A DNA stretch of 64,000 nt from Blochmannia endosymbiont of Camponotus (Colobopsis) obliquus. GTDB lineage: Bacteria > Pseudomonadota > Gammaproteobacteria > Enterobacterales > Enterobacteriaceae. This document shows, piece after piece, positions 46,461 to 55,780 of the stretch. The notes under the pieces were generated by a model. It ran no database searches. It had not been told where the DNA came from and saw only the letters and a list, made by a program, of their open reading frames with translations. A program made the translations under genes and the position numbers. Position 1 is the stretch's first letter. Each line of letters starts with the position of its first letter. The stretch is taken from the NCBI RefSeq assembly GCF_000973545.1, contig NZ_CP010049.1:1-64000 (forward strand), in the 5' to 3' direction.

Positions 46461-47975
46461 TTACTCATTTAATTGTTTATTTGAATTTACTCTATTAAGT
46501 AAAAATTGAGATAATAACGCTACTGGCCTACCTGTAGCATTTTTATTTGGTTCAGATGTCCAGGCAGTTCCAGCGATATCTAAGTGTGCCCAGTGATATT
46601 TTTTTGTAAATTTTGAAAGAAAACATCCCGCTGTTATTGTTCCGGCTGCTTTACCACCAACATTTTTCATATCAGCAAGATTGGATTTTAATTGTTCTTG
46701 AAATTCCTCTACTAATGGTAGTTGCCATATATAATCTCCTGATTGTCTTGATGCTAATATAAGTTCGTTGGCTAAAGGTTGATAATTAGACATTAAGGCG
46801 CTATAATGATGGCCTAATGCAATGATACATGCTCCTGTTAGAGTAGCTATATCAATAACAATTTCAGGATCAAATTTTTCTATATAAGTTAAAGTGTCGC
46901 ACAATATTAAACGACCTTCGGCATCTGTATTTAATACTTCTATAGTTTGTCCAGATAAAGAAGATAAAATGTCACCAGGTCGTAATGATTTATTACTTAT
47001 CATATTTTCACATCCAGCAATCACACCTATTATGTTTAATGGTAATTTGAGATTAATTGCCATGTGCATTACACCGTATGTGGCAGCAGCTCCGCACATG
47101 TCGAATTTCATTTCGTCTAATTTATCGGATGTTTTTATAGAAAGTCCTCCAGAGTCAAAGGTTACTCCTTTTCCTATTAAAATAATGGGTTTTGTGTTTT
47201 TATTTGGATGTCCTTGATATTTTATTATCGACATTATTGTTTTATTGCTTGAACCTTGTCCTACCGCTACATAAGAATTCATACCTAATTTTTTCATTTG
47301 TTGCTCATTAATAATTGAGATATTTGTTTTATCATTATTATTTGATAGTTGTTGAAGTTTATTTGCTAAATAGTTAGCGTTACAAATATTTGGAGGCATA
47401 TTAGCTAGGTTTTTGGTGTTATTTATGCTGTTTGCTATTGCAAGTCCATGTTGGATTGCTTTTTGCCCGTCTTGTATTGATTGTTCATTTGTTATAGGAA
47501 ATATAATGTTATCAATTTTGCAATGTTTTTTTTTATTTTTTGTTTTGAATTGTTCAAAAGTGTATAATATTTCACAAATTATTTCTACGCTTTGTTTTAT
47601 TTTCCAATACTGATTACGACTTATTACGTTTATTTCGTTTAAATAGTAAATTGATTTGGTAAAAATAGTATTAATTAACGCATTAGTTAATTTATGGATT
47701 ATTTTTTTGTATTTTTTATCAGTTATTTCTGTGTCTTTTCCACATCCAATTAACAGGATATGTTTGGATGGAAAATTAGGAATGTTATACAGAAATAAAG
47801 TTTCTCCTATTTTACCGGTAAAATTGCTTGCATGTAAGTTATATTTAATATATCCCTCGCTTAAATCGTTAATTTTGTTTCCAGAATATGATAATTGTTG
47901 TTTTTCAAATACACCTATTACAACAAAGGCATTATGTTCTTTTGTTAAATCAATTTTTTTCATGTTAAATTTCAT
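46461..47975 (-). CDS. pepA: Cytosol aminopeptidase / leucyl aminopeptidase PepA
   Basis: PepA removes N-terminal amino acids from peptides using two metal ions; in E. coli it also acts as a DNA-binding protein in carAB control and Xer recombination. It has 504 residues (E. coli 503). The signature NTDAEGRL and the metal-binding block GKGVTFDSGGLSIK are intact. The N-terminal domain (about 1-165) is strongly diverged, which suggests that peptidase activity is retained while its DNA-binding role may be relaxed. It leads the pepA-holC-valS run and is divergent from lptF. Confidence 0.95.
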   Translation of the reverse strand: MKFNMKKIDLTKEHNAFVVIGVFEKQQLSYSGNKINDLSEGYIKYNLHASNFTGKIGETLFLYNIPNFPSKHILLIGCGKDTEITDKKYKKIIHKLTNALINTIFTKSIYYLNEINVISRNQYWKIKQSVEIICEILYTFEQFKTKNKKKHCKIDNIIFPITNEQSIQDGQKAIQHGLAIANSINNTKNLANMPPNICNANYLANKLQQLSNNNDKTNISIINEQQMKKLGMNSYVAVGQGSSNKTIMSIIKYQGHPNKNTKPIILIGKGVTFDSGGLSIKTSDKLDEMKFDMCGAAATYGVMHMAINLKLPLNIIGVIAGCENMISNKSLRPGDILSSLSGQTIEVLNTDAEGRLILCDTLTYIEKFDPEIVIDIATLTGACIIALGHHYSALMSNYQPLANELILASRQSGDYIWQLPLVEEFQEQLKSNLADMKNVGGKAAGTITAGCFLSKFTKKYHWAHLDIAGTAWTSEPNKNATGRPVALLSQFLLNRVNSNKQLNE

Positions 47976-48161
47976 ATTAGTCTCTAGGATTTAGTTATTA
48001 AAATGTTGTTTAATAATTCGTAAATTTCTTGTTAAGATGTGTAGTTTTGGTTTTATTCTTTATGTTCTTTATTGTCATGATATGGGTTGCTTAATATTTT
48101 AAATACTGTGTAAAATATGTGTATCATATGATTATGAAGATGTGTTTGGGATTAATAACGT

Positions 48162-49250
48162 GTGATTATTACAAAATATTTGGTACAAATGGTATTTAGA
48201 AATCAGTTAATTATATTATTTATTTTATTTGCAGTTTTTTTTTGCCAAAAGTTAATACAAGTCTTAAGTGTATCTGTAGATAGCAATATTCCAGTATGTT
48301 ATGCGTTGTTTTTTGTTTTATTTAGTTTATTGGAGATATTAAAATTAATTTTGCCTTTTAGTTTATTTTTGGGATTATTAATAACTTTAAAATATTTATG
48401 TGTTAGTAATGAAATTACTGCGATGTATGCTTGTGGTTTAGGAAATAATTATATATTTCGTGCGGCATGCATGCTTAGTATGTTTACTGCTGTTTGTGTA
48501 ATTATTAATGTTTTTTGGATTTCTCCATTATCTTCATGTTATTGTAGTCAGTTATTGACCAATATGAAATATTATTTTCACACTTCAAATGTTATGGGGG
48601 GTAGGTTTTATTTTTTTAATGATGATCGTTTGATGTTTTTTACTCATCAAATGGATAAAAACCAATGCAAAAATATTTTTATATTTCAACTTAAACCTGA
48701 CACTTATGAAGTTTTATCTTTAGTAACTGCTAAAACAGGTTTGATTAATCAACAAATTGATAATACAAGATTATTTATTTTAAATCAAGGAATTTACTAT
48801 AAGGGTTGTAGTAGTTGTGATAGGTTTCATTACAATATTTATGTTACTGATTTTAATACGCATCGAGTGTTGTTGCATTATGATAAAATATCCAACCAAT
48901 ATTTTAGTATTGAACAAATGAGTATGAGTAGTTTGTGGAATGCGAATATTATAAAAGCCAATGTAGAGTTACATTGGAGACTTACTTTAATAATATCGGT
49001 TTTTATTATGTCTATTATTAGTGTTTCTTTATCCGTTAATTGTCTACGACGAAGTTATTTTTTAGACATATTACCAGGAGTGTTATTATGCTTGTTTTTT
49101 TTCTTATTACAGATTTCATTACGTTTTTATGGTATTAGTAATAGTTGTGATTATATTAAGTTCTTAATGTGGTTGGTTAATATATTATATTGTGTTATAG
49201 GTTTGATCTTAAGTTTTAATAATTTTGTTTATATAAAGTTTCGGAGATGA
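48162..49250 (+). CDS. lptF: LPS export permease subunit LptF
   Basis: LptF with LptG forms the membrane part of the LptB2FG extractor that pulls lipopolysaccharide from the inner membrane. It has 362 residues (E. coli 366). The start codon is GTG (MIITKYLVQMVFRNQ, aligned with the E. coli start). Three N-terminal helices include FFCQKLIQVLS and LILPFSLFLGLLITLKYL, then a periplasmic beta-jellyroll and three C-terminal helices. Its stop overlaps the lptG ATG (ATGA). The ATPase lptB is at 53920-54645. Confidence 0.93.
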   Translation: MIITKYLVQMVFRNQLIILFILFAVFFCQKLIQVLSVSVDSNIPVCYALFFVLFSLLEILKLILPFSLFLGLLITLKYLCVSNEITAMYACGLGNNYIFRAACMLSMFTAVCVIINVFWISPLSSCYCSQLLTNMKYYFHTSNVMGGRFYFFNDDRLMFFTHQMDKNQCKNIFIFQLKPDTYEVLSLVTAKTGLINQQIDNTRLFILNQGIYYKGCSSCDRFHYNIYVTDFNTHRVLLHYDKISNQYFSIEQMSMSSLWNANIIKANVELHWRLTLIISVFIMSIISVSLSVNCLRRSYFLDILPGVLLCLFFFLLQISLRFYGISNSCDYIKFLMWLVNILYCVIGLILSFNNFVYIKFRR

Positions 49251-50353
49251 TTTTTTATTATGTCAGGGGTATAAAATTGGTTTTTTTCATTTTAGATCGT
49301 TATATTGGTAGGTTAATTTTAAGTTTTACGGGTATTGCATTATTTGTATTGATATCATTGTCTAGTTTAGTAAAGTTTATTGATGAATTACGTAAGTTAG
49401 GGCAAAATGATAGTTCATTGTTGTGTTCTTTGATTTATGTTTTTTTGAATATTCCCAAGGAAATAGAAGTTTTTTTTCCTATGAGTGTATTATTAGGTAC
49501 GTTAATAGGGTTGGGTTTGCTTTCAAATCGTAATGAATTGGTTATTATGGAATTAGTTGGGTTTGGTCATTTGCAAATAGTTGGAGCAATAGTTAAAATT
49601 GCTATATTAATGATATTGTTGATGATTATTATTAGTGAATGTGTATCATCGATTACTGAACGTTTTATCGGTGATGTTTGCATTAATAAAATGTGTAATA
49701 ATAATATTAGTTACAATATTAAAAATAATTTATGGATGAAAGATGGTAATGATTTTGTTTTTGTAAAACAAGTAATTAATAGAAATAAATTATTTGGTGT
49801 TGATATTTATCATTTTGATGATGAAATAAGGTTAAAAATAATACGACACGTAAAGTATGCAATTTTTGATGGTGTTTTTTGGAAATTGTTTGATATTAGT
49901 GAATTAGATTTTGGTGATATTCATTGTTTAGTGAATAGGTATATTTCAAGTGTTACCTGGAAAACTACTTTAACACCGGATGTGTTGTTACTAATGAATA
50001 GAAAAATTAGTTCTTGTCCTATTTTTTTATTATTTAATTATATAAAATATCTTGATCAAAGTCATCAATTTTCTGGATATTATAAATTTTATTTGTGGAG
50101 TAAAATTTTTTTACCTTTATCATCATTGATAATGATGTTTATTGGTGTGTTTTGTATTTTATGTGTATTTCATGGTATAAAAACGGAGATAAGAATACTG
50201 TTGGGTATAGGATTTGGTTTTTTATTTTATGTTTTATGTAAGGTATGTGGTATATTGAGTATAAATTTTGACATTCCACCGGTTGTTGGTGTAATGTTGC
50301 CTAACATGATGTTTGTGATTATTGGTGTATTTTTGTTATATAAATATCATTGA
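49247..50353 (+). CDS. lptG: LPS export permease subunit LptG
   Basis: LptG is the second permease of the LPS extractor. It has 368 residues (E. coli 360). The N-terminal LDRYIGRLILSFTGIALFVLISL and the FFPMSVLLGTLIGLGLLSNRNELVIM block, which couples to LptB, are conserved. A periplasmic domain (about 130-270) precedes three final helices, including SINFDIPPVVGVMLPNMMFVI. It overlaps lptF by four bases, indicating coupling. The extra eight residues before LDRYIG compared with E. coli may belong to the true start or not. Confidence 0.93.
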   Translation: MIFYYVRGIKLVFFILDRYIGRLILSFTGIALFVLISLSSLVKFIDELRKLGQNDSSLLCSLIYVFLNIPKEIEVFFPMSVLLGTLIGLGLLSNRNELVIMELVGFGHLQIVGAIVKIAILMILLMIIISECVSSITERFIGDVCINKMCNNNISYNIKNNLWMKDGNDFVFVKQVINRNKLFGVDIYHFDDEIRLKIIRHVKYAIFDGVFWKLFDISELDFGDIHCLVNRYISSVTWKTTLTPDVLLLMNRKISSCPIFLLFNYIKYLDQSHQFSGYYKFYLWSKIFLPLSSLIMMFIGVFCILCVFHGIKTEIRILLGIGFGFLFYVLCKVCGILSINFDIPPVVGVMLPNMMFVIIGVFLLYKYH

Positions 50354-51098
50354 TAGAATTTATTCCTGACCTCATAGTTTATCTATGTTGATTGATTTAG
50401 TGTTTTTGTTGGCTATTATGATAATTATCGTATATTTATTTGTTGAATATACGTGGCTATTAAAAATCACGGTTTATGTTTTTTGAAAATGAGTAAATTG
50501 TTAATTTAAATTATTTTAAGATTATACTAATAATTATACAGTTGTATTGTTTTTAGTGTTTTTTAAGTATTTTAAAGTACAAAAAAGTTATTAAGCGATT
50601 GTTTTATAATTTTTATTTAATGATCATTAACGAAAAATATTTAGTATTTGAATGTGTTTATAATTTTTATTGCGGTTATTCTTTTAATTCTATTTATTGA
50701 CATTTTGGGTATATATTTGTTTAATTCTATATATTATGCATTAATTTTGGTTGATGTTATAATCTGTGTAATAAAAAAATATTTTTAGCATTTATTATGG
50801 TTGTTAAAATTGTTTTTATTTTTTTTTTAAGAATCCTTTAGTATGTAATCAGTTTTGGTGTTGTGCAAAACTATCATATTAATGTTTTTTTACAGATATT
50901 AAGAATAAGTTTTGTTAATGTATCTATGCTAATTTTTAAATATATTTAGGTTATAAAATATAGTTGTATAATTTGTCTAATTTTTTTAATTAAAACTTGT
51001 ATGCATTATTTTTTTCAAGTATATTTAGTTCAGTGTTGTCTGTTTATGAAAATTTGACTAACAAGATTTTATTGTGATATTAATTCATGTTTGAATTT
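50354..51098. other. Gene-free AT-rich region between lptG and tRNA-Leu
   Basis: About 745 bases with no supported gene. An 8-bp hairpin (CGTATATT at 50429-50436 with AATATACG at 50446-50453) lies 76 bases after lptG and is flanked by two copies of TGGCTATTA (50410-50418 and 50454-50462). It might end the lptFG transcript, though no U-run follows. Confidence 0.4.
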
Positions 51099-51182
51099 GC
51101 CGAAGTGGCGAAATTGGTAAACGCAATTGACTCAAAATCAATCACCGATAGGTATTTGCCGGTTCGAGTCCGGCCTTCGGTA
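51099..51182 (+). tRNA. leuX: tRNA-Leu (anticodon CAA)
   Basis: An 84-base cloverleaf. The acceptor stem GCCGAAG pairs with CTTCGGT with a G-T at the first pair; the D arm contains GGTAAACGC. The anticodon stem ATTGA/TCAAT encloses CTCAAAA, giving anticodon CAA at positions 34-36. There is a long class II variable arm, and the T arm is GGTTCGAGTCC. The discriminator base is A; CCA is not encoded. E. coli leuX, the same isoacceptor, also lies beyond lptFG, which supports the symbol. In free-living relatives leuX is a frequent island integration site, but no integrase follows here. Confidence 0.97.
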
Positions 51183-51361
51183 GTTGTTTTATTTTAGTAT
51201 TATACGATATTTGAATGTATTAATTATTTGATGTGATTGTTTGATTGTAAAATCTGTGCACGGTCTTAATTGTATAGGTGGTGTTAGTTGTTTTAGTTTT
51301 GTGTTATATGTATTATGTAAATTTTCTGGTGTATGTTTTATGATTAATATAATGTGTTTTT

Positions 51362-51397
51362 TATAGTAGTGTAATGTGATAACATTACACTACTATA
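51362..51397. promoter_or_regulatory. Perfect palindrome resembling a Zur operator, upstream of metal transporter genes
   Basis: Arms 51362-51377 (TATAGTAGTGTAATGT) and 51382-51397 are exact reverse complements around GATA. The core GTAATGT-N4-ACATTAC resembles published Zur boxes, particularly the shorter alphaproteobacterial form; the gammaproteobacterial consensus has ATGTTATA half sites. It stands about 155 bases before a metal ABC transporter pair. Zur is encoded at 32733-33188. Binding is inference; a structured RNA leader is the alternative. Confidence 0.55.
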
Positions 51398-51416
51398 CCC
51401 TACTGGTAAAATCATC

Positions 51417-51557
51417 ATGTTATTTTCGTTAAAACCACGACGTTTATCTTTAGGTATAAGATTATTTATTATTTCAAGTATAACACGTTTAGTATTAGTG
51501 TTAGTAATATTGTTTTTTTTATGGTTTATTATTTTGTGGTATTCAACTTTATTATGA
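51417..51557 (+). CDS. Small 46-residue membrane ORF coupled to the transporter ATPase gene
   Basis: An ATG-started frame of 46 codons encodes a basic N-terminus (SLKPRRLSLGIR) followed by one long hydrophobic helix ending LWYSTLL. Its TGA overlaps the ATG at 51554 of the next gene (ATGA), so the two could be coupled. I do not recognise the family. The basic-plus-helix layout looks like the N-terminus of a two-component sensor kinase of the PmrB/QseC kind, so it may be the stub of a lost gene; a leader peptide or a genuine small membrane protein are alternatives. No good ribosome binding site precedes it. Confidence 0.35.
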   Translation: MLFSLKPRRLSLGIRLFIISSITRLVLVLVILFFLWFIILWYSTLL

Positions 51558-52222
51558 TGAAGTTAAATGATGTTCTAATTGGTTATTATGGTTGTGCAAT
51601 AGGATCTCTTTTTCATGGTCGCTTTAAATATGGGAGTATGACAGCTGTAGTTGGGAATAATGGTTCAGGGAAGACAACCTTATTAAAAACTCTTGCTGGT
51701 ATATTATCACCTATTTCTGGAACAATAACATTTGGCTTTCAAGGACAACCTCGTATAGGTTATTTAGCTCAGTCAGTAAAGATTGATCATCAATTTCCAA
51801 TTACAGTTTTTGATGTTGTTGCCATGGGTTGTTTCCCGGTTATAGGATTATTGAAAGAAACTGATTATTTTGAGCAAAAAATTATTTGGAAATCATTAGC
51901 TGCAGTGGAGTTGACCAAAATATATCATAAAAATATTTCTTCCTTATCAACTGGTGAATTTCAGCGTATGTTATTTGCTAGATTATTAGTACAACGAGCG
52001 CCATTAATTTTATTAGATGAACCATTTAATAATATTGATTTACAGACATCTAATTTAATTATGTCAGCTGTTAATAATTTACATCATCAAGGATGCACTA
52101 TTATTGCAGTATTACATGATAATCGTTTAATACTAGAAAATTTTCCTAATGTATTGTTATTGGATAATATTTGTAATGTGTGGGGCACTTCTTTCAAAGT
52201 GTTGAGTATGAAAAAGTATTAA
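51554..52222 (+). CDS. Metal (probably zinc) ABC transporter ATP-binding protein
   Basis: This is the ATPase of a cluster-9 (ABC-3 type) metal importer. Walker A GNNGSGKTT lies near residue 32, the Q-loop near LAQSVKID, the ABC signature LSTGEFQRM (Ser-Thr-Gly instead of Ser-Gly-Gly), and Walker B LILLDEPF, followed by an H-loop VLHD. It is about 222 residues from the ATGATG at 51554; an upstream frame to 51521 is less likely because it would not fit the conserved start. It resembles zinc ATPases of the AztA/ZnuC kind. The permease gene follows after 73 bases. Zinc as substrate is inferred from family and the Zur-like box; manganese or iron are possible. Confidence 0.8.
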   Translation: MMKLNDVLIGYYGCAIGSLFHGRFKYGSMTAVVGNNGSGKTTLLKTLAGILSPISGTITFGFQGQPRIGYLAQSVKIDHQFPITVFDVVAMGCFPVIGLLKETDYFEQKIIWKSLAAVELTKIYHKNISSLSTGEFQRMLFARLLVQRAPLILLDEPFNNIDLQTSNLIMSAVNNLHHQGCTIIAVLHDNRLILENFPNVLLLDNICNVWGTSFKVLSMKKY

Positions 52223-52295
52223 TTTTTTAGTATTATTTTATATAATTAAAATATCAATTATATGTTGGTTAGTATTTTAGGTAAATAAAAAATTT

Positions 52296-53132
52296 ATGAT
52301 GTTATTTCATTTATTGTTTGATCCTTTTATGCATCATGGGTTTATGTGTAGGGCTATGATTGCTTGTTGTGCTTTGTCAATTAGTACTACACTAATAGGT
52401 AGTTTTTTGTTTTTACGTCGTATGAGTTTAATGGGTGATGCATTATCTCATGCTATTTTGCCGGGAGTAGTTGTTGGATATTTTTTGGATAATACATCAA
52501 TGATGATTATGGGTTTTGGTGGAATAATTTCAGGCATATTGGTTGTAATTGTTTCTGTATGGATCTCTTCACAAACTTTATTGGAAGAAGATGCTAGTTT
52601 TTCTGGATTTTATTTAGGATCTTTATCTTTAGGTGTTTTATTGATGTCATTAAGTGATTCTAAAATTGATTTGTTACATATATTATTTGGATCTATCATG
52701 TTAATAGATATTGCTTGTCTTAATTATATAGGTGTTGTAGTAAGTATAACTTTGATAATTTTTGCTGTATTCTATCGTGCATTTGTAATTGAAGCTTTTG
52801 ATTCAGATTTTTTAACGAATGTAACTAATTCTTGGTATTCTAGATTTATTCAAATATTTTTTTTAAGTCTTGTAGTACTTAATTTGGTAGCTAGTTTTCA
52901 ATTGATTGGGACTTTGATGTCCATAGGGTTAATGATATTACCTGTTTTAATAGCTCGATGTTGGACTACTAATTTATTGAAGATGTTATTATTTTCAATA
53001 TTGGTTTCTCTTTTTTGTTCATGGAGTGGATTAATTTGTTCATTTTATCTTTCTTTACCTGCCGGCCCAATTATTATATTATTAGCTAATATAATGTTTT
53101 TTATATCCGTGCTATTGAGGAAATATAATTAG
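52296..53132 (+). CDS. Metal (probably zinc) ABC transporter permease, ABC-3 family
   Basis: A 278-residue membrane protein with eight or so helices. The ABC-3 family marker is seen as FLRRMSLMGDALSHAILPGVVVGYF (quoted in part: RRMSLMGDALSHA), with LIGTLMSIGLMILPVLIARCW and LPAGPIIILLANIMFF near the end. It pairs with the ATPase gene directly upstream and presumably forms the import channel. No substrate-binding protein gene lies next to it, unlike most such operons. ZnuB is similar (261 residues), but the extra N-terminal segment and the sequence look closer to AztB/MntB types, so I leave the symbol blank. Confidence 0.82.
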   Translation: MMLFHLLFDPFMHHGFMCRAMIACCALSISTTLIGSFLFLRRMSLMGDALSHAILPGVVVGYFLDNTSMMIMGFGGIISGILVVIVSVWISSQTLLEEDASFSGFYLGSLSLGVLLMSLSDSKIDLLHILFGSIMLIDIACLNYIGVVVSITLIIFAVFYRAFVIEAFDSDFLTNVTNSWYSRFIQIFFLSLVVLNLVASFQLIGTLMSIGLMILPVLIARCWTTNLLKMLLFSILVSLFCSWSGLICSFYLSLPAGPIIILLANIMFFISVLLRKYN

Positions 53133-53919
53133 TAATTAATAAGATATCAAGATTTTTTTGTTTATATTTATATATTTAATTAATATTATCATTATAAAAT
53201 TATTATAATAACAGTATATTATAAAGTTTGTAATATAGTTTTTTTCAGGTTTATTATTTATTATTAATGGGTTTGCATTTGTTAAATGATCAAATACGTT
53301 TTAGTATTTTTTTGTTCATTTTGTTTTTTATTGCATTATAGGTATCGTCATATGAAATAGTTAAATTATTCGCGATGATCTGTATAAAGTGAAAGTGTTT
53401 TTAATTTTTATATTAATAAACGCGTAGATTAAATGTTTAGATTATAAGGCTTTTAGTATTTTAATTGTAATTTCATAATTTATATTGATTTTTGCATAAT
53501 TGTCATTTTTGTTAATATGTTTTTAATATTCGACAAGATAGGTTGTGTGTTGTTATTTTAGGTTAAATAATTTATTTTTATATTTTTTGTGTATTGAAAT
53601 TATTTTTACATTTTGACAGTAACTATTATATTAGTAGGACGTATATGATTGATTTTATCATAATTTTGTTTTTAGTAATAAATTTAACTATTGTAATATA
53701 ATAGTGATAAGTATTATAAATTATTAATTTATTAAAATCTATTTTTGATTTTTTTTTATTTTTTATTTATATTTAGATGTCATGGTTTTTAATTCATCAT
53801 TTTAATTGTAATTTAACAGTGTTATTGAAGCTTAATAGTTATAGTTTGTTTTTATATATCTTAAATAATTTTTTATTTAAAATTTTGTTTTTTCCATTAT
53901 TTTAAGTATGTCATTTTAA
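53133..53919. other. Gene-free AT-rich region between the transporter permease and lptB
   Basis: About 787 bases between convergent gene ends. In E. coli rpoN, hpf and ptsN follow lptB; I recognise no remains of them, nor a substrate-binding protein for the metal transporter. Only AT-only short palindromes such as TTATTATAATAA near 53200 are visible. Confidence 0.4.
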
Positions 53920-54645
53920 TTAGAGATAAAAATTGTTACCTAAATATGTTTGCTGCACTATTTTATTTTTTAAAATTTCTAACGGCGTTCCCGTTGCTAT
54001 TATAGTTCCTTTGTTGACAATATAAGCATATTCACAAACATTTAATGTTTCACGTACATTATGGTCAGTAATAAATATTCCTAATCCGGATTGTCGTAGT
54101 TTTTCTATAATTCCTTTGATTTCTGTAATTGAAATAGGATCAATACCGGAAAAAGGTTCGTCGAGTAAAATGAATTTGGGATTTGCAGCTATTGCACGTG
54201 CAATTTCTACTTTTCTTCTTTCTCCTCCAGAAAGAGAATATCCAAGATGATTATGTAGGTAAGTAATTTTAAATTGATCCATTAATTGGATGACACGTTC
54301 ATAACGTTGCTTTTTATTTAATTTTTTTTGTATTTCTAAAATGGACATTAAATTATTAAAAACACTCATTTGTTGAAATATAGATGATTCTTGAGGTAAA
54401 TAACCAATTCCTAATTTTGCTCTATAATATAAAGGTAAGTTAGTAATATTTTGTTGATCAATTAAAATGCATCCAGAATTACATTTAGTAATGCCTGCAA
54501 TAGTATAAAATATAGTGGTTTTGCCAGCTCCATTTGGTCCAAGTAATCCAATAATTTTTCCTGATAATATTTGTATATTAATATCCTTAATTATCCATTT
54601 TTTTTTATACATTTTAGTTATGTTATTTGCTGTTAGGATAGGCAT
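53920..54645 (-). CDS. lptB: LPS export ABC transporter ATPase LptB
   Basis: LptB powers LPS extraction by LptFG (encoded at 48162-50353). It has 241 residues, the E. coli length. Walker A GPNGAGKTT (about residues 36-44), signature LSGGERRKVEIARA, Walker B FILLDEPFSGIDP and H-loop ITDHNV are all intact. It is third in the lptC-lptA-lptB run on the minus strand, 54 bases after lptA. In E. coli the upstream kdsC-kdsD genes precede the run; they are missing here. Confidence 0.97.
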   Translation of the reverse strand: MPILTANNITKMYKKKWIIKDINIQILSGKIIGLLGPNGAGKTTIFYTIAGITKCNSGCILIDQQNITNLPLYYRAKLGIGYLPQESSIFQQMSVFNNLMSILEIQKKLNKKQRYERVIQLMDQFKITYLHNHLGYSLSGGERRKVEIARAIAANPKFILLDEPFSGIDPISITEIKGIIEKLRQSGLGIFITDHNVRETLNVCEYAYIVNKGTIIATGTPLEILKNKIVQQTYLGNNFYL

Positions 54646-54699
54646 ATGTTATGTGTCTTGGTTGAAGGTTTTTTATTTATATTCAATATTGTTAGCAAT

Positions 54700-55233
54700 T
54701 TAAGTATATATCACCAGTGTAGTAAGTACTTGTTTTCCAGGCTTGTTTGATGCTTCAATATAGTTTTTATTTATTACGTAATTAATTTTATTGCCTTTTA
54801 TTTCACTATTTAATAGTTTTATGTGAGCATTACCTGTTAAAGTTAGTGTATTACTACTTGTTTTATAACAAATTTTTAGTGATTTTCCATAAATTAATTT
54901 GTTTTTATTTTGTGATGATTGTTTAAATGTTGCTGGTTTACCATATCCTTCTATTATTTTACATTTATTTTTCTCCTTTTGTGCATAATTAATAGTTACT
55001 ATATCCGCATTAATATTAAGATAGTCATAGTTAATATTAACTTGTCCAATGAAAGTTATTGTGTTAGTAACCATGTTGATTGATTGTTGATTTGATTCTA
55101 TTAATATTGGTTTTTGAGTTTTTTGCTTTAAAGATATCGATTGTGATGTTATCATACATAGGATAATAATAAGTAATATTTTTAGAATATGTCGTAGATT
55201 GTAATGGTTATATTGTATATGACGTTTTAACAT
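54700..55233 (-). CDS. lptA: Periplasmic LPS transport protein LptA
   Basis: LptA forms the beta-jellyroll bridge that carries LPS across the periplasm. It has 177 residues (E. coli 185). A basic N-terminus and a hydrophobic stretch (about residues 12-32) act as signal peptide. The OstA-type fold is recognisable in TITFIGQVNINYDYLNINADIVTINY and in LTLTGNAHIKLLNSEIKGNKINY. It overlaps the end of lptC by 26 bases and is followed by lptB. Sequence conservation is moderate, as is usual for this protein; synteny makes the call secure. Confidence 0.92.
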   Translation of the reverse strand: MLKRHIQYNHYNLRHILKILLIIILCMITSQSISLKQKTQKPILIESNQQSINMVTNTITFIGQVNINYDYLNINADIVTINYAQKEKNKCKIIEGYGKPATFKQSSQNKNKLIYGKSLKICYKTSSNTLTLTGNAHIKLLNSEIKGNKINYVINKNYIEASNKPGKQVLTTLVIYT

Positions 55234-55780
55234 GACTTATAAGTTCTATTATATTATTATTCAAATTGCTTCGCATTTTCATACTTGTGGAAATAAAACA
55301 ATTGCCATATAAAGTAATATCTTCAGAATAAGTATTATGTGTAACTAAATCAATTATGGAGTGATTTGTTGTAATTTTTTTTAAAGAAGAGGATTTTAAT
55401 GTATTATTTATTTGAATATTGCCTGATAGTAATAATATTTTTTTATTAGTGAGTTTAGCTTGGTCTGATTGAATATACCATATAGGTGCATGATCTTTAT
55501 TAAACATGGTAGCGAATATTTTTTTGAAATAAATGTTTTGTGTAGTATTATGTTGATATATATTTTTAGCAGTAATTTTATATGTTAATTTACCTGTTTT
55601 AGTATCATAAATCATGATTGTGGCGTTTGTATTTTTATGTGAAGAGTAATTGTTAGTGTTGTTGAGTAATCTTTTTGGTGTAATACATTGTGTATATGAT
55701 GAACAAAGTATGATAGTAACAATTATTAGTAATAATGATTTTGATATTATATAGACTAGTGGAATGTATTTTTTTATCAT
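55208..55780 (-). CDS. lptC: LPS export system protein LptC
   Basis: LptC receives LPS from LptBFG and passes it to LptA. It has 190 residues (E. coli 191), with one N-terminal membrane anchor (about residues 8-28) and a periplasmic jellyroll with ARLT-like QAKLTNKKILLLSGNIQINN. The C-terminal part, which contacts LptA, overlaps the lptA reading frame by 26 bases. Conservation is low but length, anchor and position in front of lptA-lptB fit. Confidence 0.88.
   Translation of the reverse strand: MIKKYIPLVYIISKSLLLIIVTIILCSSYTQCITPKRLLNNTNNYSSHKNTNATIMIYDTKTGKLTYKITAKNIYQHNTTQNIYFKKIFATMFNKDHAPIWYIQSDQAKLTNKKILLLSGNIQINNTLKSSSLKKITTNHSIIDLVTHNTYSEDITLYGNCFISTSMKMRSNLNNNIIELISHVKTSYTI

Noticed and set aside
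51183..53919. Genomic island inserted at tRNA-Leu (leuX)
   Set aside because: No integrase, no repeated tRNA end and no change in composition; the transporter genes share the codon use of their neighbours.
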